This document shows positions 46,808-56,674 of a stretch of 64,000 bases of DNA, one piece after another (the stretch's first letter is position 1; the number at the start of each line of letters is the position of its first letter). The position numbers and the translations under genes were made by a program. Below the pieces are notes generated by a model that did not search any database, was not told the DNA's origin, and worked only from the letters and a program-made list of their open reading frames with translations. The DNA is from Symsagittifera roscoffensis. Its lineage: Eukaryota; Xenacoelomorpha; Acoela; Convolutidae. The DNA is taken from assembly GCF_963678635.1 (NCBI RefSeq), contig NC_087064.1, positions 53,960,684 to 54,024,683 on the forward strand. The letters are read 5' to 3'.

Positions 46808-46928
46808 CTGAACAGAAAAATAATTTTTATACCTAGTTTTGGAATGAAATAAAAAGGGTGTTTGAATAGGTGAAGAACACTAATGAAGGAATTTTAAAAT
46901 TTTTAGAAGGCAGTTAGAATTTGCTTAC
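46808..46928 (-). other. Intron 1 of polB, 121 bp
   Basis: Donor CG|GTAAGCA (intron begins 46928) and acceptor TTTTTCTGTTCAG (ends 46808). Removing it joins NVFR to YNDGE in phase, as expected inside the polymerase N-terminal region. This marks the element as one living in a splicing eukaryote. Confidence 0.85.
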
Positions 46929-47962
46929 CGGAAGACGTTAATTTGACAATTGTTCAACTTTTCAAATCTGTCCATATCCATCAGACCCATTGGCATTTCG
47001 TATTCCCCATTGATTTTCACAATTCCTTCTTTGTCGAGATTGTAGGTTGAGACTTTGTTTTTCTCCAGCCACCGTCTAGATGTGGGGTAGAGGGCCGGCT
47101 CATTCACATTGTGATATGCGGCAACAAAGCAGGAGAGAAAGCAACGGTCATCATCTTTAGTGTTGATATTTGTGAGCAGAGTAGATGCTGCGCTGAGTGC
47201 ATCAGGTAGCTCGAGGTAGGATTCTGCTCTTATTGTTGAGAAGGCCGCGAAACTGATTTGCAATTTTTCAATTCTGTCAATAATCCATCCGCTACCATGA
47301 GAAGAGAACGAATTGACTTGGTTGACCATATGTTCAATCAGTTCCAAGAATTGATCACCAGCTATTCCCTCGAAGTACACTGTCAATGTCTTAGTGTTCA
47401 GAAACAGCATGGTCCTTTTGAGGTTTCCACTGTCCCCGTCTTGCACAGTGGGAATTTTGATCATTCCCACTTCCACGTGGAATTGCACCTTGTTCGGACC
47501 CTCTTTGACCCTTTCCAGTATGAGAGCATCTATTTCCTACTTGTTTTGCATCATGACTTGAAGCAAATCCATTTCTTTTTCACCAACTTTGAGATCGTAT
47601 CGACGCAATTTGCCTCTGAACGCGCTTTCCGTTGTGGAAGACGTCGTCTCAATGCCGTCCCAAACTGGCAATGCGTGCTTCTTCAGCAAGTGTTGTCCAT
47701 AGCTTTCCGCGGTGAGAAATATTGTATGGCAATAGATACAATGACTATTCGAAGTCATGTCATGTACCAGCTCGACGTGCTCTCGGGCTTCCGACAAACT
47801 CTCGGATGATTCGAGACACTCATCGCAAACAGTTTGAGGAGGAGGGGGAGGAAGGATCTTGTGAACTTTTTGCTCATGTCTTCTCAAGTTCCTTTTAGAG
47901 CTCAGTATTTTTCCGCACTGCTGGCAAGGAACAGGTGTCGCGATAGAAGTAGAGTTCGGCAT

Positions 47963-49871
47963 TGTTTGTTGAAGTTACTGAAGTAATTCAGGAAAATTTC
48001 AAGAAGTAGAAATGGTTATGAAAAAGCAAAAGCGAGAAGTGACTAGCACCAAAAAACTTTGCGGGTAAGGGCAAGTAGTAGCCATTAACGAGAGTTATAC
48101 TTCGCCGTCTTGACAATAAGTACTTTCCTTTCCAAAAACAGGGTTTATTCTTGCTTTAAGCTCTATATGTCTCATCACTCTGCTCAAGTGCAGGGGTTTT
48201 CTATACTAAAAACTGATTCATTTACAGCCTCAAACTTTTGCTGTTAATTTTAAGGGTTAGCGATAAAGTTTTGGCATTTTTTAGGGGACTGGTTTAGACT
48301 TTCAATTAACATTTCAGCACTAAATTACAAAATTTAAAGCTTAGAATGATTCAGATAGAGCCTAAAATTTTTTCTGACTAATTTTAACCGTGAAACAGTA
48401 ATTTCCTAATGATTTCAAGCCCACCTCTTGTTTTGCGTAAATAGGTATAATAAAAAGTAGAAACATGAGATAAAAGTATTCAGAAAGTAAAGCCCTCAAC
48501 TAACTAATTAAGTTGAAATAAAATGGTAAACTTAAAAAATGAAAATTTTTTGCAAATTTGATACCTTGATAGTTACCGATGCATGATAAGCATAGATTGT
48601 CATTTGAATGTGTAAAAGATATCGGAATCAAAGTTTCCTTCATGTCATTCAATGTCCCGTGAAACATTTCATATCATGTCCTTCGAAATGTTAAGGCATG
48701 GCCGTTTGGTTTAAGGGGCAATAGCTAACCCGGCGTTGCTCGTCGCTACGCTCCTCGGGAACGCCTCCCGTTCTGTAATTTCAAGTGAATTTTTTTTTTC
48801 AAAATAAAGGAAAACCTCAAAATTTTATGTTGTGAAAAAAGGAAAAGTAATGTTTAAAAAAGTGTCTTTTAAATCTATCAACGAAAAAACCAGTAAGTTT
48901 TGTGGGACCTCGAGCACAGTTCTACTGGTCGTGTTCGAAATTTAAAAAACATAATTTTTTAACTTCTTTTTTCCTTCATTTTTACCTTGAATTATTCGTT
49001 CTCGTTTTAAATTCAAGTGAATGTGGTTTGAAATTTTTAGGAGCTATCTGATACGTAATAAGGACAAGCGTAGAAATTAAAAAAAAACAATTATAGCCCA
49101 ATCAATGAGAGTAGACGCTTAAAAAGTTGTGATTATTTGAGAAAATCTGATTTTTGTGAAAATATTGAAAAAAAAATTGGGAAAAAAATTTTTTTCTCTC
49201 CAAATCCATTGAAGCTACCCTCAATCAATTTGCCATGAATTTCTGAGCAGGGTTAAGGGTCATGTTCATGTTTCAGAAAAAAAAAACATGAATTTTTTTT
49301 CTTCACATTTTTACAAAAAAATTGTCCGTTTTACACCCAAAACATGTATATGAATGTAATATAACGCAAATTTATGGCTTAAAACACTCTCTGTTACTTT
49401 GCGTAAGACCTGGCTAACCCCACCGGGCACAAAGTATGATGAGAGAGAGAACAGAGAGTGTTTGATAAAAAAGCCAAATAAATATGGTTGGACTACCAAC
49501 AAGAAAATATTGGACCCTTCCATATTTATCTTTCTTTTGAAAAGAAAGCAATATCCCGAAAAGGATATTCCAAATGAGGTTCACTACTGAGCAAGTGTAT
49601 TTATCTCTCTCTCTCTCTCTCATTCTTTCTCAAACAACAATTTTAGCGTAAAATTATTCTCGATTTGTGATTTTTTTCTAGTTTTTCTCTAACATTTTGC
49701 TGAAAACTTTACGGGGCAAACTTTAATTGATCTATTAAGCAAAATAAAAACTGAGACAAAAAATTTACACACAGTAATGTTAAAACAGCTTAGAAGTCAA
49801 ATCAAACAAAAATGAAAATATAAAACCTTGGAATAATATTTGAAACAAAGGAAAGTTTTTTGTTTAAGTTA
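47963..49871. other. Polinton interior, no supported gene
   Basis: About 1.9 kb of AT-rich sequence left of the 205-codon ORF. Except for one arm of an inverted repeat (48657-48755) I see nothing. A short CT/GA microsatellite is at about 49600-49620. Confidence 0.5.
48657..48755. repeat. Left arm of internal inverted repeat, about 100 bp
   Basis: Matches the complement of 52212-52310 at about 88-90 percent (shared words: AAGGCATGGCC, CAATAGCTAACCCGGCGTT, CTCGTCGCTACGC). It contains TGGTTTAAGGGG, which fits a tRNA-type A box, but I find no B box nearby. The two arms enclose the 49872-52164 genes. Confidence 0.75.
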
Positions 49872-50489
49872 TTAGAAACCTCGAAACTGTAGTTTTCTTT
49901 TTTTTGGCGCATAGCAAGCTGCATTTGGAGGAGTGCCTTGAATGAGATCTGGGGTGACTAGATCAATTGTCTCCGCACTAGATGAAACCCGAGCATGCGA
50001 ATAGGAAGTTGATTGTTCTGGAGTTGAAACTGCTCCCCTAACAAACGACTCGGGAGACATTGCTGTCGGAATATCCCAGTACGCTTCGCGCTCTGCATAA
50101 TCACGAATACATCCCTCCTGATTTTCATACAACGGCATTGACTCGCAGTCATACGCGAAGAGAATTTTTCTTGGAGACTGCTCGAGCGAGGTTGTGTCGT
50201 TTATCTCTGTCTTTTCTAATGCCGGATAGCTCTCGTGAATAGTGCAACTCTCGTACATTCGTTTTCGATTCTGTCTAAGTAGATCGATGTGATCAAGGAG
50301 GTAGTTTGGTAGCATGATATGACTTTTTGTAGTCCATTCCTCGTTTTGATTCTCGTCGTTTTTTCGGGGAGCCAAGTCATTGAACGGACTTGCTGTAGAC
50401 GGCGAGACTCTCTCTTTCTGTTGATGGATGACTGCAATCGACTCTCTCGTGTATGTTTGGTAGATAATTGATCTTTCTCGATCAGACAC
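49872..50489 (-). CDS. Unknown 205-codon ORF in the Polinton, no upstream ATG
   Basis: The frame is open from a possible acceptor (ACAATAATCTCAG just upstream of 50489) to TAA at 49872. It has no ATG until residue 59, so either the start is spliced or translation begins there. The protein is polar, rich in Ser, Glu and Arg, with no membrane segment. An acidic-aromatic patch (LFAYDCESMPLYENQEG) is central, and the end is basic (PKKRKLQFRGF), like a nuclear localisation signal. It is divergently oriented to the gene at 51142. I recognise no family. It may be a real accessory gene; it has no internal stop while most core genes do. Confidence 0.45.
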   Translation of the reverse strand: MSDRERSIIYQTYTRESIAVIHQQKERVSPSTASPFNDLAPRKNDENQNEEWTTKSHIMLPNYLLDHIDLLRQNRKRMYESCTIHESYPALEKTEINDTTSLEQSPRKILFAYDCESMPLYENQEGCIRDYAEREAYWDIPTAMSPESFVRGAVSTPEQSTSYSHARVSSSAETIDLVTPDLIQGTPPNAACYAPKKRKLQFRGF

Positions 50490-51141
50490 TGAGATTATTG
50501 TAAAGGACTAGTCATGACTTGAAGAGGTTTAAAGTTTTGTTAAAATGAAATGACTGAACTACCGAAATGAAATTGAGAGAATGAAAAGTATGAAAAGTTT
50601 ATTAATGAGAATGAGATCAGGAAAGGGGTGGCATAGTTCCATTAGGTCAAAGCTAATAACTTTTTAGGCGAGGCTATCAAATTTTTTTCATTCTTTTAAG
50701 CATGACGCCTGAGGTCATGTTAGGAATGAATGTGAAAACCCGATTTTTTAGATTTATGTGATAGCTTTATCATAGTGGCTACGGGCGAAAGCACTCAAAA
50801 TCAAGTTTTCATGATAGTTTGCCAGACATTCTTTGTTATGCTGTTAGAAATTCATTGCCATGATTCATAACAGTCATTAAAATAACCGTCACAATAAATA
50901 ACACTAGAAGATTTTTAGAGTATAGCCGTGGGAAAAAGTAACTAAGTACCCATATAAAAAGAGGTTTATCGTTAAAGAAATTATATCCTTGGTGATTAAG
51001 TCTTATCAATATGGCTTAGGGCGCTCGTAAAAGTTATCACCTAAATTTTTACTTTGGGAGCGCATGATCTGTCTCGTATACTGTGATCAGTCATTCTTCA
51101 ACGTTCCACACTAAAAACCAGTTGGTTGTTATTCATTTATA
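50490..51141. promoter_or_regulatory. Divergent intergenic region
   Basis: 650 bp between the minus-strand ORF (49872-50489) and the plus-strand PC4-like ORF. It probably holds promoters for both directions. AT-rich, with no specific motif I can name. Confidence 0.3.
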
Positions 51142-51501
51142 ATGTACGCTTCTCTTGAAACGGATGTAGACTATTTCGATGATTTTAGGGATATATCTTC
51201 GAATGATAAACGTTTAGTTGGAGTCGGTGCAAAAACATTCGCACAGACCGGTACTTACATAACTATCAAATTGTACAAAAAAGACGAAGAGGGAACTTTC
51301 AAGTATCGACAAGGAGTAACTTTGTCAACTGGTGAATTCGAGTCCTTGGCGGACAATTATACAAAAATCAAAAGGTTGACGAAAGCATAAAACTGCGACG
51401 TGACTGAAAAAATTAGAAAAAAGCGAAACAAATCTAAAAAATCTTCATGCTTTGAAAAGGAATGCGAAAGTGAAAACGATGATAACTGTCGGGTTGTGTA
51501 A
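51142..51501 (+). pseudogene. PC4-like single-stranded DNA-binding/coactivator ORF
   Basis: ATG 51142 gives 82 codons to TAA 51388-51390. The central part reads like a PC4/p15 C-terminal domain: GTYITIKLYKKDE (beta strands), then KYRQGVTLSTGEFESLADNYTKI (the KGISL-type strand and the helix). Known PC4 domains bind single-stranded DNA and act in transcription or replication. After the TAA the same frame stays open for 36 more codons with a basic then acidic tail (KIRKKRNKSKKSS, ECESENDD), so the stop may be a truncating mutation. The ORF is on the strand opposite the core genes. The family call is by pattern only. Confidence 0.45.
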
Positions 51502-51538
51502 CATTATCAACTCGTTATTCTATTGAAACTTCAAAGCA

Positions 51539-52164
51539 ATGGTTGAAGCAATGTATGAGCAATCCCCTGATTATTTCAAACAGTTCTGTAAAAATTACAA
51601 ATTTTTCATTCTGAATCATGAACCCAACTTTTCAAGTTTGCTTCAAAAGCAAATTTTGCGGTATCCTCCCATTCGAATAAATTAGATTTTTGCAATCATT
51701 CGATTGACAACGAAAAACATTATCATGTGCTGGTCGAATTCACAAAAGAGTCTACCGACTTACTTAACAAGATGTCTTCAAAAGCCTTCGTTGTTCCTTG
51801 TCTTCTCTCTACATTCAAATATTTAATTTTGGGTTGCTCCAACTATGAATTGTCTGGACCTCTGATGGAAAAATTGAAAATAGCTGTGAATTATAACTCC
51901 ATCAACAATTTAGATGTTAGTGGTGTTCCAGTTCGCAGACGATTGCCTCAAGTTTGCTTCGGCTCGCAGACTAAATCTGTTCAAACTCAAACTGACCTGA
52001 TTACTAACGTGACAATTGAACTCTTCACTAATATTTTGAATGGTGAAAACGCTGCTGAGTTTTCTAGAATAATTGACATAATTTTAAGTGGGTATGGGTG
52101 TATGGAAATTGATTCAAACACTTTGTTTGTGAAATTTATCATGGAGAAGAAATTCAAGTTTTAA
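51539..52164 (+). pseudogene. Unknown ORF with HYH motif, possibly Rep/HUH-like, one frameshift
   Basis: ATG 51539 starts a 48-codon frame ending at TAG 51683-51685. A second frame, open from 51622 to TAA 52162-52164, continues. A shift in the 51622-51685 overlap would give about 205 residues. Near the join the sequence has KFFILN and, about 35 residues later, HYHVLVEF (HYH codons 51718-51726). A hydrophobic strand followed by H-x-H-hydrophobic is how motifs I and II of rolling-circle Rep and parvovirus NS1 nucleases look. I see no clear catalytic Tyr motif, so this is only a suggestion. The rest is unrecognised. It lies beside the PC4-like gene on the same strand. Confidence 0.4.
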
Positions 52165-52211
52165 ATATTGGTTTTCTTTCGCTCTTGTATATCAAAAAAA
52201 ATGTTACTACA

Positions 52212-52310
52212 CAAGCGTAGCGACGAGTAACGCCGGGTTAGCTATTGCCCGCTAAACCAAATGGCCATGCCTTAATATTTCGAAGGACTTGATATGAAAC
52301 TTTTCACGGT
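52212..52310. repeat. Right arm of internal inverted repeat
   Basis: Complement of 48657-48755; see that entry. Its outer end abuts the protease gene region. The arms are 3.5 kb apart. Confidence 0.75.
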
Positions 52311-52409
52311 TCACATAAACTTGCAAAAAAAAAAACTTTGTTGTTCATAAGAATGAATTGAAAAAAAAAAACGAATTTATAAATTTTACAAAAACATCAA
52401 TAAATTAAT

Positions 52410-52847
52410 TTAGAATAACATATGTTTGGCAAATCTTATCAAATTATGATCATTAAGTTTGAAACCTATTGAAAATTTGTTTGTAATTATAACATGAGCA
52501 ACATAAATACAATAAAGTCCGCATAACACTGAATCAGCTGATTGTATTGGTTTTATCAACAGTAGTTGATTTCCCTCGTGAATTGTACGTCGCATATTCT
52601 TGTACACGAGGGGATAATCACATAATCGTTTACCTAGAGGATCTGCGAAGAATATCTGTCCTCAAGCTTGAGCAAAAAGCAACCAGTAGGTTCCAGGTTG
52701 ATCCGATGGTGAAGGATTCATAATCATGAACGTATTATCGTTTTTCAGTACTGAAGAGCATGGCAAATCTGCCGGAAAAACACCTCTAAAGCGATATTTC
52801 AAATGTTTACAGCGGTTAATAATTTCTACTAGTTGAAGATTATCCAT
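52410..52847 (-). pseudogene. Adenain-type cysteine protease, inactivated
   Basis: In Polintons this protease matures capsid proteins. ATG 52847 follows the capsid gene stop by 7 bases. Recognisable blocks: FRGVFPADLPC, NPSPSDQPGTYW, then after an in-frame TGA (52662-52664) FADPLG and PIQSADSVLCGLYC with the catalytic Cys and its Gln. The catalytic His of the GTHW block is replaced by Tyr (codon TAC, one C-to-T step). So the gene is dead twice: a stop and a missing His. It ends at 52410. About 145 codons, slightly short for the family (about 180-200). Confidence 0.85.
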
Positions 52848-52854
52848 GTCTATC

Positions 52855-54166
52855 TTAGGTCATAAGAGTGTTTTTGGTAATTTTTCTATCTGAACGCACA
52901 TAAACTGTTGATGCACGCTCTCCCATAAACAATAACTCGACGTTATTACCGAGACCTGCGTCAAACTTGAGTTCGAGCGAAATAGTGCAATTGTTCAATT
53001 CAGGATGAATAAAATTGTGTGAAGCCTCCTGAGTAGACGTGAGATCAAAAGCCATAATATAATGATTATCATAATTAGCGAGACTGATTCCATGACTAGT
53101 GTTTAAAACAAAATCAAGAGCCTCAAGCGTATTGTAATAAATTCTTTTATTGTCTGTTGTTCAAATGGGAGCTCCGGCAATAGGTAGACCGTTTCTGTAC
53201 ACAATGATCTCATTCAACCCAAATTTCTGGTAATGAAAAGGGTTTGTTCTATTAGTACCCAAATATGCTTCGTTTATGCTCATTGCTACTATCATTCTTC
53301 TAACAGGTTCTTTTGCAAAAACATCCTCTTATCGCCAGCTTTGTACTCCTGCAGTTGCGAGAAACGTTTTTGGTACTACTTCGATGTAATTGTAAATTGC
53401 CGGGTTCTTCAACAAAGTTTTTTCTATTGATGAGAGAACATAGTCAGTCACAGTCATCTTTCTGACATAGAGGTTAGCTTCGATTATTTGGACCTTGTAG
53501 TGTTTAGCTGCATCTTCAGATATGACAACAAAATCATTAGGAGAACGTCTAAGAGACAATCTTATTGTCACACCGCTAAGTAGATGCTTGTCACACGACA
53601 AAAAGTCGCAAGCAATTTTACCAAATAGCTTCAGCTCGTTCGAGGCCGCAACGAGACCTTTACGCTCCGTTACATCATCAGCTCTCATTCCTGCACCGTC
53701 AATGGCTGATGGATTTTCTTCATAATAATAACCTTGACAAGCCAACCATGTTTTCTTGGCATCATTACCGTATGAAAACTCGGTCTCAATAAAGCTTTTA
53801 TGGGCAAAATTAGCATTGGTAGTTGATATTTTTTCACCATTCAGAGACAGTGTACACTCAGAAAATAATGAAGATAAAGGATTGTTAACAAAATACGGCG
53901 TATCTCTGTTTGCCGCCTCTGTAGCATGCGTTCGAAGCACGTTTCCATTGCTTCGAACAATTCGTGCAACCATTTCCAAACGAGTACGTTGAAGATCGAT
54001 GAAATTATTTCTGTCGCCGAGTACTTCAAACTCGAGCATAGGACCATCAGGAAGAAGGTCCAATTTTTTGGGTGAATGCATTTTCAAAAGTGACAAGTAA
54101 AGGCGGTTTCTCAAATAAGTCCAAGGAGCTGTGAGTTGCTTCACTCGGGATTAAATTAGAAATCAT
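52855..54166 (-). pseudogene. Major capsid protein (double jelly-roll type), broken
   Basis: The likely start is ATG 54166 (MISNLIPSE), a frame that is lost near 54080. The main frame then runs to TAA 53329-53331, continues in the same frame to TGA 53161-53163, and again to TAA 52855-52857. The diagnostic early block is LEFEVLGDRNNFIDLQRTRL followed by the ISLV-type strand. A second block (FIHPELNNCTISLELKFDA, ERASTVYVRSDRKI) closes the protein, typical of the Polinton PY capsid protein. About 435 codons with one shift and two nonsense codons. It would form the shell of virus-like particles. It sits between the core-like gene and the protease. Confidence 0.85.
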
Positions 54167-54209
54167 TTTTAACCCTTGTAAAGAAATCGGTGCGACTTCT
54201 CTGTGCAGT

Positions 54210-54563
54210 TCATTTTCTGGGAATGACGCGTCTCGTTTTTCGTTTAAACGCCGTCGTTCTTTTCGGATGACTTTTCCGAGATCTACTTCCTCCTCCTACT
54301 TGCTTTTTGATTGTTTTTCTAACGGTGCTTTTGAGTGCCTGCTTAGGACTTTTTCTTTTTGTTGCAACTTCTATCAGTTCTGGAGCTGCCTGAAGAAGTA
54401 GTTTTTTTCCGATTTTTTTAGCCGCGGGTATCACAAATTTTTGAGCCAGTGGAAGTGCGACTCTTCCTATTCCCAAGGCTAATGCACCGAAGCCACTGCC
54501 TCGTTGTCTATAATGCCCCGAGAAATGTGGTAGGTTTGCTTGGTTGTGGTAAAATGAATCCAT
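54210..54563 (-). CDS. Small basic, glycine-containing core/minor capsid-like protein
   Basis: I choose ATG 54563 (MDSFYHNQAN), 5 bases after the penton gene stop, giving 117 aa. The start FYHN, HFSGHYRQRGSGFGALALG, then a hydrophobic-amphipathic segment (RVALPLAQKFVIPAAKKIGK), and a very basic tail (SRSRKSHPKRTTAFKRKTRR) are the pattern of the small protein found beside Polinton capsid genes. The likely role is DNA condensation or capsid-core contact. There is no stop inside, so it looks intact. Not assigned to a named family with certainty. Confidence 0.7.
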   Translation of the reverse strand: MDSFYHNQANLPHFSGHYRQRGSGFGALALGIGRVALPLAQKFVIPAAKKIGKKLLLQAAPELIEVATKRKSPKQALKSTVRKTIKKQVGGGSRSRKSHPKRTTAFKRKTRRVIPRK

Positions 54564-54568
54564 TTTGA

Positions 54569-55462
54569 TCAATTGCTAAACTTTTGAAATTTCAAAGTCA
54601 GAACAACTTTTCCCCCTCCAGCGAAAGGAACAAGTCCTCCAGTTTTTGTGCGCAAGTTCACAAAAATATTGGAAATATTATTGACCAAAAGTTTTTTAAA
54701 ATCCAAATTACTAAACACTTTACGATGATTCGGTTCAATTGTACATGCGTAACCGTTTTTCACTCGACGATTTGTATTAATGACTCGTAAAAGGGGGGCT
54801 TTTGTGTCTCCGACTATTTGATAATGAATTATGTCCAGATAAATAAACATAAGCTGAGTACCAGCGCATACATCAACGGGATAGTCAGCAATAAGATCTT
54901 GGGTAGAGAATGTGCTATGTTTCGTGCTTCCTTGTTTGTAACCTATATGATAACCAGTTCCATCTCTGACGCCTTTGAATCCAAGTAGACTAGGATTTTG
55001 CGGGCTTGAAAAAGTTATACCTTCCCAATAATGCAGCCATAAGGAAAGATGTTTGGTTATTGGATCTATCACGTAATCCAATTTCTCAAATTTTGTCTTT
55101 CGACGAATCTCGTCCAGTATTTGATCAATGCTCGTATATTCTCCTTTTTTTATTTTTGCTGTTTCTCCAAGGTAAGGTCTGGAGATCTTGTCTTTCTCAA
55201 CTTTCATGCTTGCTACAACCCGATCTTTTTTGTAGTACAGAATGTTGTTGTCAGTTACGTTGTTTATCTGAGTAGGGAAGGTAATTTCTGTAACTGCTAC
55301 TCTCCATTCACCTTGCAAATTTATTTCTTCACTCAGGAGATTTTTGAAGTTGGCCAGAGTGTTATCTTTAAAAACGTTCATTGATGCAGATGAAACTAGG
55401 GTAATTGTGAAGGAAGGGGGAACATTATGGGTGAAAAGGCTGTTGGAAGTACCCTCAGTCAT
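54569..55462 (-). CDS. Penton/minor capsid-like protein (PX type)
   Basis: ATG 55462 to TGA 54569, 297 aa, uninterrupted. The N-terminus has the recognisable Polinton block SFTITLVSSASMNVFKDNT and NFKNLLSEEINLQGEWRVAV, then TEITFPTQINNV. It ends with a beta-rich GGGKVVLTLKF. This single jelly-roll type protein is thought to be the vertex capsid protein. The start overlaps the integrase end (ATGACTGA). It is among the few intact core genes of this copy. Confidence 0.8.
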   Translation of the reverse strand: MTEGTSNSLFTHNVPPSFTITLVSSASMNVFKDNTLANFKNLLSEEINLQGEWRVAVTEITFPTQINNVTDNNILYYKKDRVVASMKVEKDKISRPYLGETAKIKKGEYTSIDQILDEIRRKTKFEKLDYVIDPITKHLSLWLHYWEGITFSSPQNPSLLGFKGVRDGTGYHIGYKQGSTKHSTFSTQDLIADYPVDVCAGTQLMFIYLDIIHYQIVGDTKAPLLRVINTNRRVKNGYACTIEPNHRKVFSNLDFKKLLVNNISNIFVNLRTKTGGLVPFAGGGKVVLTLKFQKFSN

Positions 55463-56674
55463 GATTGTCCTTCTCTAGAACGCGAATTAGTTCAGACTCG
55501 TAAAATTTTCTCTCAATCGGTTCTCTGTTAGAATCAATCAAATTGTATGTTGGGGGATTTCGTGTTGGTATGTCAAAAACTTCAAACACTTCATCGGTGA
55601 ACGATTGTTTCTAACCCTTGCGAAAACGTATGTCTACTTTGGCAAGTCTAACATAATCACCAACATAAAGCTTTGGACGTCGAACTAATTTCAAGAACTG
55701 TTCTGCTCTTAATGAAATCAGGCGAGGAACATCTTTTTTAGTTACTTTATTTGGTGCAAGATTTGTGACACGATTTGTTCTCGAATTAATTGCATTGACA
55801 AAATCTTGCAATTTGTCAATGTATGAGTAAGTCCATTTATCCTCCAAGTACTTATAAATAAGATTTTTCAAGGAACGGATATTTCTCTCGGCGAATGCGG
55901 ACTTTTTCTCGCTCTCTGTGCTATATGTGTTTATGCCTTTCTTTTTACATAATGCTTCGAAGGACCCTTTAAACTCTGTGCCCTTGTCCACCCATACTTT
56001 TTCCGGTTGTTTTGTCGTTATCATTAGTTTGAACGCTTCTGCTGTTGTAGTAGCATACTTTGATTTCAAGGGTTGCACTCTGAGATAGCGGGACATGCAG
56101 TCAACTGCAACAAGCAGATACTTAACATCTTGGTTGTACTGGGCAAGTTTATAAACAAAGGCCAGATCTAATGACCAGATTTCGTCGATATCGTAAACTA
56201 TGACCTTGAGTTGCGGCGTTTTTCGGATCACAGTTCGATATTTTGTGTAAAAGGTTCAGTATGAAGGAAATGTTTAACTTTCTTTCGCGACAAATTGCTT
56301 GCTTTTATCAAGTTGTTCACACTACCAAATAACGCGGGACCTTTGTCACTGTATTTAGTTTTCAACAATTTTTCTTCAATCTTGGTAATTTTCCCATTGT
56401 TTTGTTTGCGTCTTCGTCTTTTCTGACGTTGGAGAATCTGAATCGTTATGGGGCGTTCCTTATGAGTCAGAGCCTTCTTCTGACTCTTTTTCACGTTTTT
56501 GGTTTCGGGTTTTTCTATTACCGCTGAGACTTTTTCGTTTGTGTTTTTTACTTCTCTTAAGGTTTGCACTACTTTTTTCCTGCCAAGTGGGCGATGTTGA
56601 GCGGGTTCTTGAGGGTCCGGGTTCTCGTTTCTCTTGAGCGTTAAAAGACGCTGACTGAACCGCGTGTTTGGCAT
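55455..56674 (-). pseudogene. int: Retroviral-type integrase of the Polinton, broken
   Basis: The first frame, ATG 56674 to TGA 56228, has a basic N-terminus and then the Polinton N-terminal block KTKYSDKGPALFGSVNNL. A one-base shift at about 56230 moves to the second frame: YDIDEIWSLDLAF (Asp 1), KVWVDKGTEF (Asp 2), SAFAERNIRSLK (Glu), D-59-D-32-E by my count. TAG at 55611-55613 replaces a residue in the C-terminal FRKGY-type block; the same frame then runs to TGA 55455-55457, overlapping the penton start. It would make the 6-bp staggered cut. The first 70 codons overlap the upstream gene by 215 bases in another frame, so the true start is uncertain. Confidence 0.88.

Larger units (their letters stand above)
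43388..47962 (-). pseudogene. polB: Protein-primed DNA polymerase B with N-terminal C2H2 zinc fingers
   Basis: It replicates the element. It reads leftward from ATG 47962 in three exons. Residues 1-110 contain three C-x2-C-x12-H-x4-H fingers. TAG at 47537-47539 breaks the frame between the fingers and the polymerase N-terminus. That region includes a Polinton-typical segment ending QINVFR. Exonuclease motifs: FDLES (about 46455-46470) and HNLSNYD (about 46023-46045). Polymerase motifs: DANNLYG (about 45210-45232), KLIVNSAFGKTM (about 44712-44750), YSDTDS (about 44445-44462). The C-terminus (KLSAKGIKR, NKLALSPFDSKQFLLFDG) lies in the last exon. About 1,280 aa overall. The first intron fits exactly; the second joins one base out of phase, suggesting another lesion. 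Confidence 0.93.

Noticed and set aside
48657-48755. tRNA gene from the A-box-like TGGTTTAAGGGG
   Set aside because: No B box and no cloverleaf. At most a tRNA-derived repeat.
53161-53163. TGA recoding (Sec or alternative code) in the capsid and protease genes
   Set aside because: Other lesions in the same genes are TAA, TAG and frameshifts, so ordinary decay explains them.
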